A stretch of DNA of 34,045 bases from an uncultured Saprospiraceae bacterium (GTDB lineage Bacteria; Bacteroidota; Bacteroidia; Chitinophagales; Saprospiraceae): positions 1-34,045 of the forward strand of contig CALJVJ010000191.1 of assembly GCA_937974625.1 (NCBI GenBank), given 5' to 3'. Shown one piece after another: positions 1-7,603 of this stretch (its first letter is position 1; the number at the start of each line of letters is the position of its first letter). Made by a program: the position numbers and the translations under genes. The notes beneath the pieces were generated by a model that had not been told where the DNA came from, searched no databases, and was given only the letters and a program-made list of their open reading frames with translations.

Positions 1-1095
1 GTAAATGATCAGACGGATGCTAATGCTTATGTCACAGAAACTATAACTTTCAATTCAGGAGGTAGATCAGAAGTAGCTCTCTTTTTCTCAAACGTAGGAG
101 TAGAGACTAGATTAGATGATTTCTCAATAGAAGCTGGTGAAGCCCCAATGATTATTGAAGGTGGCTTTGAAGACAACACTTTAGCAGATGGTACAGGCGA
201 CGGTCGAGACTCTTGGAGAAACAGTCTAGGTGGAGTTATTCAGATTACATCTGGTCCAGTAGTAAGTGGTTCTCAAGCAGCTAAGTTACCTTCTGGTGGT
301 GATCGTGTCGGTTATCAATTAGTTTCAGTGTCGCCTAATACGGCATACACACTTACTTATAACTATACGATGAAAACGAGTCCTGAAGGAAGTCTGACGG
401 TGTCTATCTTAGATGGTAGAACATTGAATGATCTATCTGAAGTTCCTGCGGCTACGATTGCTACGAGTATGGTTAACGATCAGACAGATGCCAATGCTTA
501 CATCACAGAAACTATCAACTTCAATTCAGGAAGTAATACAGAGATAGCAGTTTTCTTCTCAAATGTAGGGGTAGAGTGTAGATTAGACGATATTTCATTA
601 GCACTTGCACAAGGTTTCATACCGATGGTAAGTGAAGGTGGATTTGAAGATAACACTTTATCTGATGGCACAGGTGATGGTAGGGACTCTTGGAGAAATA
701 GTCTAGGAGGAGTTATCCAGATTACTTCAAGCCCAACAAATAGTGGGTCTCAAGCAGCCAAATTACCATCTGGTGGTGACCGGGTCGGATTACAAACTTT
801 AGCAGTGGAGCCTAACACGAATTATAGAGTTACTTTCTTCTACACCATGAAAACGGACCCTATGGGAAGTTTAACGGTTTCTATTTTAGATGGTACTGGT
901 GCTGGTTTGACTGATTTGTCTCAAACAGCTGCGGCTACGATTGCTTCGGTTACGGTGAATGACCAAACCGATGCCAATGCCTATATTATGGAATCTATGG
1001 AATTCAACTCTGGAGGAAATTCAGAGATATCAATCCTTTTCACCAACGAGGGTGTTGAGTGTAGAGTAGATGATATTTCAATTACAACGCTATAA
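1..1095 (+). CDS. Tandem CBM-like repeat protein, 3' part
   Basis: The reading frame is open from the first base, so the true start lies before the window; 364 codons are visible. It holds two full copies and the tail of a third copy of a 159-residue unit (boundaries near bases 148 and 625). Each unit starts with GGFEDNTL, carries DGTGDGRDSW and GSQAAKLPSGGDRVG, and ends with a conserved C/TRxDDxS strand. The beta-rich unit with an early Gly-Phe-Glu and a late Asp-Asp resembles jelly-roll carbohydrate-binding modules of the CBM4/9/16 type; this is a resemblance, not a confirmed family. No T9SS domain or catalytic motif is seen in the visible part. Next to alginate lyases it is probably a surface glycan-binding protein or the binding tail of a lyase. 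A strong terminator follows at once. Confidence 0.75.
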   Translation, partial: VNDQTDANAYVTETITFNSGGRSEVALFFSNVGVETRLDDFSIEAGEAPMIIEGGFEDNTLADGTGDGRDSWRNSLGGVIQITSGPVVSGSQAAKLPSGGDRVGYQLVSVSPNTAYTLTYNYTMKTSPEGSLTVSILDGRTLNDLSEVPAATIATSMVNDQTDANAYITETINFNSGSNTEIAVFFSNVGVECRLDDISLALAQGFIPMVSEGGFEDNTLSDGTGDGRDSWRNSLGGVIQITSSPTNSGSQAAKLPSGGDRVGLQTLAVEPNTNYRVTFFYTMKTDPMGSLTVSILDGTGAGLTDLSQTAAATIASVTVNDQTDANAYIMESMEFNSGGNSEISILFTNEGVECRVDDISITTL

Positions 1096-1111
1096 ATTTA
1101 TTGAATAAATA

Positions 1112-1158
1112 AAAATCGCAAGGTGACTATATTTTAGGTCACCTTGTGATTTTTTTTT
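1112..1158 (+). terminator. Rho-independent terminator after repeat protein gene
   Basis: A 14-bp stem (1114-1127 with 1138-1151, one G-T pair), a 10-nt loop and a run of T from 1149 to 1158. It starts 17 bases after the stop codon and separates the repeat protein from the PL7 gene. Confidence 0.9.
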
Positions 1159-1180
1159 ACCAAGTTACAGTTAATATATA

Positions 1181-2107
1181 ATGGATAAATACTTGTTTGA
1201 AATTAAAGAAGCTTCCAATTTTAGATTTGGATGGAATGGTTATTATTCCTTTATGATTGTTATAATGGCCATTATGGGATGTGGAGCAGCAAGTCAGTCC
1301 CTTATTTCAGCTAAAGAAGCAGCTAAACCAGTAGAAGGGGTAGATTATTTTTTACCGAAGATTAACTTAAATAATTGGAAAGTAACCTTGCCAATTGGAA
1401 AGCCAAGCGAAATAAAACCACCAGCTATATTAGATTATCCGAATATAGATGTCTTGAAAGATTTTATGTACAATGATTCTACCGACGGCTCTTTGGTTTT
1501 TTATACGCACCCTGGTGCTTCTACAAAAAATTCTTCTTATTCTAGAACAGAACTAAGAGAACAAATGGTGCCTGGGAAAAATAATACCAATTGGACTTTT
1601 GCCCAAGGTGGACGAATGAAAGGTACTTTGGCTGTAGCAGATGTTTCTTTGGAGAAAAATGGAAAGCCATCCAAAGTCATCATAATGCAAATACATGGTC
1701 GATTGACCAACGAACAAAGAGATTTAATTGGAGAAGACGATAATAATGCACCGCCCGTACTCAAAATTTATTGGGATAAAGGTGGTAGAATCCGAGTGAA
1801 AACTAAAGAATTAAAAGATGTGAATGTCTCCGAAACGGAAATCTTAAAGACGAGTGCATGGACAGATGATAAGGGGCATAATTTTAAAACCAATGTAGGC
1901 AATGATAAATTTACTTTAGAAGTGATTGCCTCTGATGGTAAATTGGAGGTGATTTTAAATGAGGACGAATCCGTTGTTTATGATAATATCCATATGCAAA
2001 AATGGGGGGTATTTGAAAATTATTTCAAAGCAGGGAATTATTTGCAGTCAAAATCACCAGATAGTTTTGCCAAGGTAAAATATTACGATTTAGAGATAAA
2101 TCATTAA
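1181..2107 (+). CDS. PL7 alginate lyase, predicted lipoprotein
   Basis: 308 aa. The three PL7 signatures are present: SRTELRE (Arg122), the QIH motif (Gln170, His172) and YFKAGNYLQ at 281-289 with the catalytic-type Tyr. These enzymes cut alginate by beta-elimination, usually in endo mode, to give unsaturated oligomers. The N-terminus is unusual: about 24 polar residues precede the hydrophobic stretch MIVIMAIMGC, whose Cys34 could be a lipidation site. The in-frame ATG at 1253 would give a normal short lipoprotein signal, so the true start may be there. The gene stands alone between two terminators. It is only distantly related to the other two PL7 proteins in the window, so it probably has a different cutting preference. 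Confidence 0.93.
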   Translation: MDKYLFEIKEASNFRFGWNGYYSFMIVIMAIMGCGAASQSLISAKEAAKPVEGVDYFLPKINLNNWKVTLPIGKPSEIKPPAILDYPNIDVLKDFMYNDSTDGSLVFYTHPGASTKNSSYSRTELREQMVPGKNNTNWTFAQGGRMKGTLAVADVSLEKNGKPSKVIIMQIHGRLTNEQRDLIGEDDNNAPPVLKIYWDKGGRIRVKTKELKDVNVSETEILKTSAWTDDKGHNFKTNVGNDKFTLEVIASDGKLEVILNEDESVVYDNIHMQKWGVFENYFKAGNYLQSKSPDSFAKVKYYDLEINH

Positions 2108-2139
2108 GAATTTAAGGTTCATACAATTAAACTAGTTAA

Positions 2140-2190
2140 AATAGGAATTGCTGCTTTTTTATGCGTTGAAGGCAGCAGTCCTATTTTTTT
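2140..2190 (+). terminator. Terminator after PL7 gene
   Basis: AATAGGA-ATTGCTGC pairs with GCAGCAGTCCTATT (one bulge), followed by seven T. The next gene starts only 20 bases downstream, so its promoter must overlap this region or some read-through occurs. Confidence 0.85.
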
Positions 2191-2210
2191 AACAACATTA
2201 TTTATTTCAA

Positions 2211-3455
2211 TTGAGCAAACTCCTACAATATTTAAAAGGTATCGGGCCGGGCATTTTTGCCATAGGCTACACTATTGGTACAGGAAGTGTTACGGCAATG
2301 GTCGTGGCAGGAAGCCAATATGGGATGCAACTTCTATGGGTATTGTTTTTTAGTTGCCTATTTTCTTGGGTTTTAATGGAAGCGTATGGTCGCTATTATT
2401 TAGTGACAGGAGAAACGGCCTTATATAGTTTTAGAAAAAATTTAAAGTTTGGTAACCTTATTGGGTTACTCATTATAGCGGGCATTTCCTTTGGACAATG
2501 GAACTCCTTAATTGGTATTTTAGGGATTTCTTCCAATGCTATTTTTGAAACATTGGTCTTGTTTTTTCCAGCATTAGCAGGTAGTTCTTATTGGGGGATA
2601 TTGATTATTGCAGTCGTTATAATTGGCATTATGTATACAGTGCTACTAAAGGGCAGTTATTCGCTTTTTGAAAATATATTAATCCTTTTTGTGTCTTTGA
2701 TGGGGATTTCTTTTCTACTATCGTTTTTTGTGGTTTTACCGCCAATGGATGCAGTAGCGAAGGGGATGATTCCAAGTATTCCGCAGGTAGAAGGAGGAAG
2801 GATGTTAGTTGCTGCTTTTGTGGGAACAACCATGGCAGCCGCTACTTTTTTATCTAGACCTTTGTTTATTCAAGGAAAAAATTGGACAATAGAGAACCTC
2901 AAAGACCAACAAAAAGATGCACTTTGGGCCGCCATTCTTATTTTTATGATTAGTGGGGCGATTATGGCAGTAGCTATGGGCGCATTTTTCGAGGAAGGAA
3001 AAGTGGTAACAAAAGTATTGGATATGGTTTCTACCTTAGAACCAATTGCTGGTAGATTTGCTATTGTAATCTTTTTTATGGGAACCTTGGCAGCAGGTTT
3101 ATCCTCTATTTTTCCCATTATTATGATTGCACCAATTTTAATTGCAGATTATCAAAAAGGAGCATTAGATATAAAATCAACTCAGTTCAAAATCTTAACA
3201 GGTATTGCCTGTTTGATTGGTTTGACAGTTCCTGTATTAGGAGTTAATCCAATCAATGCCCAAATTTTAACGCAAGTTTTCAATGTGTTTGTATTGCCTT
3301 TAGTGATTATCAGTATGATGATTTTAATCAATAGAAAATCGTTGATGGGCGAACATAAAGCAGGAATAGGCTTGAATATAGGTATGGCAAGTGCCTTAAT
3401 TTTTGCTTGTATTATTTCCTATAATGGCATTATTGCAATTTTGGAGAAAATATAA
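2211..3455 (+). CDS. Nramp-fold membrane transporter lacking metal motifs (1)
   Basis: 414 aa, about 11 membrane segments. The opening GIGPGIFAIGYTIGTGSVTAM aligns with the first helix of the Nramp (MntH) family, but the metal-binding DPGN of that helix is GTGS here (residues 23-26). The MPH of helix 6 is MAAA (208-211). Both metal-coordinating sites are therefore gone. The start is TTG: no ATG exists upstream in frame, and the next Met (residue 30) would cut off the conserved helix. Only 3 bases separate it from the TIM-barrel gene, which precedes a PL17 lyase, so the three are likely one transcript. A canonical Mn/Fe transporter is unlikely; import of a uronate or other organic acid by this LeuT-like fold is inferred. 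Confidence 0.85.
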   Translation: MSKLLQYLKGIGPGIFAIGYTIGTGSVTAMVVAGSQYGMQLLWVLFFSCLFSWVLMEAYGRYYLVTGETALYSFRKNLKFGNLIGLLIIAGISFGQWNSLIGILGISSNAIFETLVLFFPALAGSSYWGILIIAVVIIGIMYTVLLKGSYSLFENILILFVSLMGISFLLSFFVVLPPMDAVAKGMIPSIPQVEGGRMLVAAFVGTTMAAATFLSRPLFIQGKNWTIENLKDQQKDALWAAILIFMISGAIMAVAMGAFFEEGKVVTKVLDMVSTLEPIAGRFAIVIFFMGTLAAGLSSIFPIIMIAPILIADYQKGALDIKSTQFKILTGIACLIGLTVPVLGVNPINAQILTQVFNVFVLPLVIISMMILINRKSLMGEHKAGIGLNIGMASALIFACIISYNGIIAILEKI

Positions 3456-3458
3456 ACC

Positions 3459-4388
3459 ATGCAAAGAAGAGACAGCATTAAGCTATTAGGAACAATTGGG
3501 TTAATAGGGCCAATAAAAAAGTTTTTACCATATTCTTTGTCAAAAGAAAAACAGGTTTTTGACATCCATTTATTCTCCAAGCATTTACAATGGTTGGATT
3601 ATGAAGGAATGTCAAAGGTCGCCAAAGAAATTGGTTTTGATGGATTGGATTTGACAGTTAGGAGAAAAGGACATGTATTACCAGAAAATGTAGAAAAGGA
3701 TTTGCCGAAAGCCGTAAAAGCTATGCAAAAACATGGCTTAAAGGTAGAAATGATGACAACAAATATTACCAATATCCAAGAACCAAATACTGAAAAAATA
3801 CTAAAAACTGCAAGCCAACTAGGAATTAAAAGTTACCGAATGGGTTGGTTAAAATACAAAGATAATCAGCCGATTGTGGAACAAATTGAAGCCTTTAAAC
3901 CCCAATTAAAAGAATTGGAGGAAATGAATGAATTTTATAAAATTAGAGGTGATTATCAAAACCATGCAGGAACGAGTGTAGGTGCAGCAGTATGGGATAT
4001 TTGGTTGTTAATTAAAGACTTAAACCCAAAATGGATAGGTTGCCAATATGACATTAGGCATGCCATGGTGGAGGGCTTGCATTCATGGGAAGTAGGATTG
4101 AGATTATTGCAAACGCATATTCAATCACTAGATATAAAAGATTTTATTTACCTCAAAAAAGTGGATGAATGGGACGTGATGAATACCCCAATAGGAGAAG
4201 GAGCAGTTGATTTTCAAAAGTATTTTCAATTATTGCATGATTTAAAGATAAAAGCACCCATTTCAATTCATGCAGAATATGACTTAGGAGGTGCCAATCA
4301 TGGGACTAGAAAATTAACTATACCAGCAGAAAAAGTAATTGTTGCTTTAAAACAAGATTTAATTCGATTAAAAAAAATGATGCAATAA
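3459..4388 (+). CDS. Xylose-isomerase-like TIM-barrel protein with Tat-type signal
   Basis: 309 aa. The fold is that of sugar phosphate isomerases/epimerases (AP endonuclease family 2): the Asp-His pair in QYDIRHAM (Asp198, His201) and Glu273 in SIHAEYD fit the metal-binding positions. The usual Glu of the EnH strand appears as Gln in YQNHAG (167-169), so metal binding may differ from the norm. The N-terminus MQRRDSIKLLG followed by a hydrophobic stretch looks like a twin-arginine (Tat) signal, which would place a folded, metal-loaded enzyme in the periplasm. It lies 3 bases after the Nramp-fold gene and 20 bases before the PL17 gene. A role in isomerising or epimerising an alginate-derived sugar is inferred; the exact reaction is unknown. 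Confidence 0.8.
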   Translation: MQRRDSIKLLGTIGLIGPIKKFLPYSLSKEKQVFDIHLFSKHLQWLDYEGMSKVAKEIGFDGLDLTVRRKGHVLPENVEKDLPKAVKAMQKHGLKVEMMTTNITNIQEPNTEKILKTASQLGIKSYRMGWLKYKDNQPIVEQIEAFKPQLKELEEMNEFYKIRGDYQNHAGTSVGAAVWDIWLLIKDLNPKWIGCQYDIRHAMVEGLHSWEVGLRLLQTHIQSLDIKDFIYLKKVDEWDVMNTPIGEGAVDFQKYFQLLHDLKIKAPISIHAEYDLGGANHGTRKLTIPAEKVIVALKQDLIRLKKMMQ

Positions 4389-4408
4389 CATCATAAAAAT
4401 ATATTCCA

Positions 4409-6724
4409 TTGTATAAAAAATATATATTCTTCACTTTTTTCTTTTCTTTGCAATTGCTCTGTATAAGCTGTGCAGTTCAAAGTAAATCTGCATTGAAAAT
4501 GCCTAGTAATGAAGTAGCATCAACGGTAGAAGGCATGAATACTAGCAATCACCCTAATTTAATTTTAACTAAAGAAGGAGTAGCTAATATCAAGGCTTCC
4601 CTAGGTAAAGTTCCTTTATTTGACCAAGCACTAGCTGAAACTATTACAGAAGTGGACGCCGAAATAGTGTCAGGTATTCATGTGCCGATTCCAAAAGATA
4701 TGGCAGGTGGGTACACCCATCAACGTCATAAAAAGAATTGGTTCATATTACAAAAAGCGGGGGTGTTATACCAAGTAACTGGAGAAGAAAAATATGGTGT
4801 TTATATAAGGGATATGTTGCTTGAATATGCCGAAATGTACCCGACCTTACCTATTCATCCAACAGACCGTTCCTATGCAACAGGAAAAATATTTTGGCAA
4901 TGTTTGAATGATGCTAACTGGTTGGTTTATGTCAGCCAAGCTTATGATGCGATTTATAATTTTTGTACGGCGGCAGAAAGAGAAAAGTTAGAAAAAGACT
5001 TGTTCCGACCTTATGCGGATTTCCTATCTACGGGCAATCCTAAATTCTTTAATCGGATTCATAATCATAGTACTTGGGGCAATGCAGCAGTGGGTATGAT
5101 AGGCTTAGTGATGGATGACCAAGAGTTAATTGATAGGGCTTTATACGGTTTAAATATAGATACCAATAAAAAAAATGAACGAGATAATGACGGTGGATTA
5201 ATTAGACCAGATGGTTTAAAAAAGGCAGGTTTTTTGGCACAATTAGATGGTTCTTTTTCTCCTGACGGCTATTTTACCGAAGGCCCATATTATTTGCGTT
5301 ATGCTATTTTTCCATTTTTACAGTTTGGAAAAGCATTAGCCAATAACCGCCCTGAACTAGGTATCCTTACTTACAGAGATGAAATCCTAAAAAAGGCAGT
5401 TTACGCATTATTGTATCAGACAGATAAAAATGGCTTATTCTTTCCGATTAATGATGCTCAAAAAGGCATGTCTTGGAATGCAAGAGAAGTGATTATGGCA
5501 GTAGATTTAGCCTACCAACATTATGGAGAAGACCCAATGTTATTATCCGTAGCCGAAAAACAAGGAAAAGTCATTTTAGATGAAGCAGGATTTATGGTGG
5601 CAAGAGATTTATCAAAAGGATTGGCTGTGCCAATGCAACAAAAGTCAATCGCTTATAAAGACGGGGCAGATGGCAAACAGGGGGGAGTTGCAATATTAAG
5701 AAATAATACGGCTGAGGAAAATGAATTATGTCTAGTGATGAAATATTCAGAACAAGGCATGGGGCATGGACATTTTGATAAATTATCCTACTCCTTGTAT
5801 GATGAAACGGGAGAAATTATGCAGGATTATGGCGCAGCTCGATGGGTAAATATTGACCAAAAAGGTGGAGGCAGATATTTAAAAGAAAATAACACTTGGG
5901 CCAAACAAAGTATTGCTCATAATACACTCGTCATTAATGAAACGTCTCATTATAATGGGGATATACGAATAGGAGAAAAGTATCATCCTGACCTTTATTA
6001 TTTTCAAGGGGAAGGTGATGTACAAGTCATAAGTGCCAAATCGAAAAACGCATATGAAGATGTAGAAATGCATCGGACAATGGTTTTAATCAAAGACGAA
6101 AATTTTAAACATCCCATTTTGATGGATGTATTTAAAGCATCTGGTAAAACCAAGAGTCAATTCGATTTACCAATTTGGTTTCAAGGGCATTTGTTATTAA
6201 CAAATTTCGATTATAAATCTGAGTTATCGGAATTGAAAACACTGGGAAAAGGTCACGGCTATCAGCATTTATGGAAGGAGGCAAGTGGCAAAGCCAAAGG
6301 AAATAATGCCCATATTAATTGGTTTTCTAATGGTAAATTTTATTCCATGACCAGTGTGGTAGATGCAAATGATGATTTGATTTTTGCTAGGTTAGGGGCT
6401 AATGATCCTACCTATAATTTGCGACATGATCCCACTTTTATAATTAGAAAAAAAGATAGCCAGCAAGCTACTTTTGTCTCGATAATAGAACCTCATGGCG
6501 GGTATAATCTGGCAACAGAATTAGCGGAGCAGCCATTTACGAGTGTAGAGCAATTATCTATTTTGCAGGATGATGATAATTATACAATTATCCAGTTCCG
6601 TAATAAAGCTGGGAAAGAATGGACACTATCATTGGCGCATAACGATGCATCTGAGACTAGTAAACATCGAGTAAAAGTTGGTGCTACCTTCTATGAATGG
6701 ACAGGTGTTTATCAGTTGAAGTAA
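4409..6724 (+). CDS. PL17 oligoalginate lyase (exo), lipoprotein
   Basis: 771 aa. It has the layout of PL17 exolytic oligoalginate lyases such as Alg17c: an alpha-toroid N-terminal domain and a heparinase II/III-like beta-sandwich C-terminal half. The catalytic-region signature NHSTWGNAAVG (Asn219, His220) and the Tyr pair in EGPYYLRY (294-295) are present, as is GHGHFDKLSY further on. These enzymes release unsaturated uronate monomers from oligomers. The start is TTG; it is favoured because it gives a lipoprotein signal ending in LLCISC (Cys21), whereas the next Met (31) would remove it. The protein is probably anchored in the periplasm. It is the last gene of the Nramp/TIM-barrel/PL17 group. 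Confidence 0.93.
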   Translation: MYKKYIFFTFFFSLQLLCISCAVQSKSALKMPSNEVASTVEGMNTSNHPNLILTKEGVANIKASLGKVPLFDQALAETITEVDAEIVSGIHVPIPKDMAGGYTHQRHKKNWFILQKAGVLYQVTGEEKYGVYIRDMLLEYAEMYPTLPIHPTDRSYATGKIFWQCLNDANWLVYVSQAYDAIYNFCTAAEREKLEKDLFRPYADFLSTGNPKFFNRIHNHSTWGNAAVGMIGLVMDDQELIDRALYGLNIDTNKKNERDNDGGLIRPDGLKKAGFLAQLDGSFSPDGYFTEGPYYLRYAIFPFLQFGKALANNRPELGILTYRDEILKKAVYALLYQTDKNGLFFPINDAQKGMSWNAREVIMAVDLAYQHYGEDPMLLSVAEKQGKVILDEAGFMVARDLSKGLAVPMQQKSIAYKDGADGKQGGVAILRNNTAEENELCLVMKYSEQGMGHGHFDKLSYSLYDETGEIMQDYGAARWVNIDQKGGGRYLKENNTWAKQSIAHNTLVINETSHYNGDIRIGEKYHPDLYYFQGEGDVQVISAKSKNAYEDVEMHRTMVLIKDENFKHPILMDVFKASGKTKSQFDLPIWFQGHLLLTNFDYKSELSELKTLGKGHGYQHLWKEASGKAKGNNAHINWFSNGKFYSMTSVVDANDDLIFARLGANDPTYNLRHDPTFIIRKKDSQQATFVSIIEPHGGYNLATELAEQPFTSVEQLSILQDDDNYTIIQFRNKAGKEWTLSLAHNDASETSKHRVKVGATFYEWTGVYQLK

Positions 6725-6780
6725 AGCGGATTTTTCATCCGCATTAACTTAGGTTTAAACTAAGATAAGATAAGATAAAA
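6725..6780 (+). other. Hairpin and GATAA repeats after PL17 gene
   Basis: GCGGAT-TTTTC-ATCCGC hairpin at 6726-6742 two bases after the PL17 stop, without a T-tract, then the near-palindrome CTTAGGTTTAAACTAAG and three GATAA copies. It may end the transcript or mark an old junction; nothing else is visible here. Confidence 0.45.
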
Positions 6781-6993
6781 ATGGCGCTTTGGGATATTAA
6801 AAGAAAAGTTGCAAATTTGCCTGTTTATAAATTGTTGAGCGTAAAAAGTCAACATAAAATAAAAGTATGTACCCATGCAGATGGAGAAACGATTGAGGAC
6901 ACCTTAGACCATTCGGCATATTTAATTCAATAAGGATTTAAGGCCATGCGAATATAATATAAGGTTCCTAGTTTGGTAAATTTTAAAAGATAG
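6781..6993 (+). pseudogene. Remnant of a mannonate dehydratase (ManD/RspA-type) gene
   Basis: A 50-codon stretch from ATG 6781 reads MALWDIKRKVANLPVYKLL, then a region with CTHADGETIEDTLDHSAYLIQ, a TAA stop at 6931, GFKAMRI, a TAA at 6955 and YKVPSL. This follows, in order and in one frame, the internal MALWDIKGK...PVYQLLGG...HANG...EQGYKAIRVQSGVPG segment of the enolase-superfamily ManD/RspA group, as I recall it. The parts that should precede and follow are missing, two stops interrupt it, and the metal-binding barrel is absent. It is therefore a degraded internal fragment. ManD makes 2-keto-3-deoxy-D-gluconate from D-mannonate, the same intermediate as the alginate route, so the locus probably once had this branch. 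Confidence 0.7.
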
Positions 6994-7075
6994 ATAAAAT
7001 AGTAAAAACTTTGGAACAGTTTAGAGATAAATTTTAAGTTTATTTACAAATCATAAAACAAAATTTTAAAAAAAA
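6994..7075 (+). other. AT-rich leader before kdgF
   Basis: 82 bases with no ORF and no operator palindrome. Part of the 351-base stretch without an intact gene between the PL17 gene and kdgF. No clear TAnnTTTG promoter is seen; a TTTG-like element exists near 7010 but the -7 partner is poor. Confidence 0.4.
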
Positions 7076-7447
7076 ATGCAACGATTTAGTGAAAAGTACA
7101 TCATCACAAAAGCAATGGAATGGGAAGAGCTTGGAGGAGGAGTATCAAGAAAATTCTTAGGTTATGATAACCAAATCATGATGGTAAAAGTGAAATTTGA
7201 GAAAGGAGCATTGGGGGCCCCACATCAACATTTTCACACGCAAGCTACCTATTGCGTTTCAGGTAAATTTGAATTTGAAATTAATGGAGTAAAACAAATT
7301 GTAGAAGCAGGAGATGGCGTTTATATTGAGCCTAATTTAATGCACAGCGCAGTTTGCTTGGAAGAAGGTATGCTAATTGACACATTTAGTCCAGTAAGAG
7401 AAGATTTTTTAGGTGGTGGTAAAGTATCTTATTTTGGAGATAAATAG
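7076..7447 (+). CDS. kdgF: KdgF, cupin for unsaturated uronate linearisation
   Basis: 123 aa, a single cupin. KdgF speeds conversion of 4,5-unsaturated uronate monomers made by lyases into the linear 4-deoxy-5-keto uronate (DEH). The metal ligands are visible: His50 and His52 in PHQHFHTQ, Gln56 and His90. The active-site signature Asp102-x-Phe104-x-Pro-x-Arg108 with a following DF matches characterised KdgF proteins. No signal peptide, so it is cytoplasmic. Its length equals the family norm. It is the first of a run kdgF-MFS-SDR that carries monomers from import to KDG. The start is ATG after a run of A; no Shine-Dalgarno is evident. Confidence 0.93.
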   Translation: MQRFSEKYIITKAMEWEELGGGVSRKFLGYDNQIMMVKVKFEKGALGAPHQHFHTQATYCVSGKFEFEINGVKQIVEAGDGVYIEPNLMHSAVCLEEGMLIDTFSPVREDFLGGGKVSYFGDK

Positions 7448-7501
7448 TTCAGAAGAAAATGTTTGCTGATGCTAACGAAAGGCTAAAATAGCTTCTTATA
7501 G

Positions 7502-7555
7502 AGAAGATTTTTTAATAGGAGTAAAAGAGAAAAATTCTCTGAATCTTTATCTTCT
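7502..7555 (+). promoter_or_regulatory. Stem-loop leader before the MFS gene
   Basis: AGAAGAT (7502-7508) pairs with ATCTTCT (7549-7555), enclosing the hairpin AGAGAA-AAA-TTCTCT (7526-7540). It lies in the 156-base kdgF-MFS spacer and may act as an mRNA processing or attenuation element. No T-tract follows. Function is a guess. Confidence 0.3.
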
Positions 7556-7603
7556 GTGAATCGCTTGTCAACTAAATGCCAAAAAAGGTAGATGTAGCAA
7601 GTG

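Noticed and set aside
148-1095. CRISPR-like repeats at the left edge
   Set aside because: The repeat unit is 477 bases, in frame and coding, with no spacers.
2211-3455. Plain label of manganese transporter MntH for the Nramp-fold genes
   Set aside because: DPGN and MPH metal-binding motifs are missing in all three copies, so that name would mislead.
7005-7075. Operator or promoter for kdgF
   Set aside because: No TTGGTnnACCAA palindrome and no convincing TTTG/TAnnTTTG pair was found.
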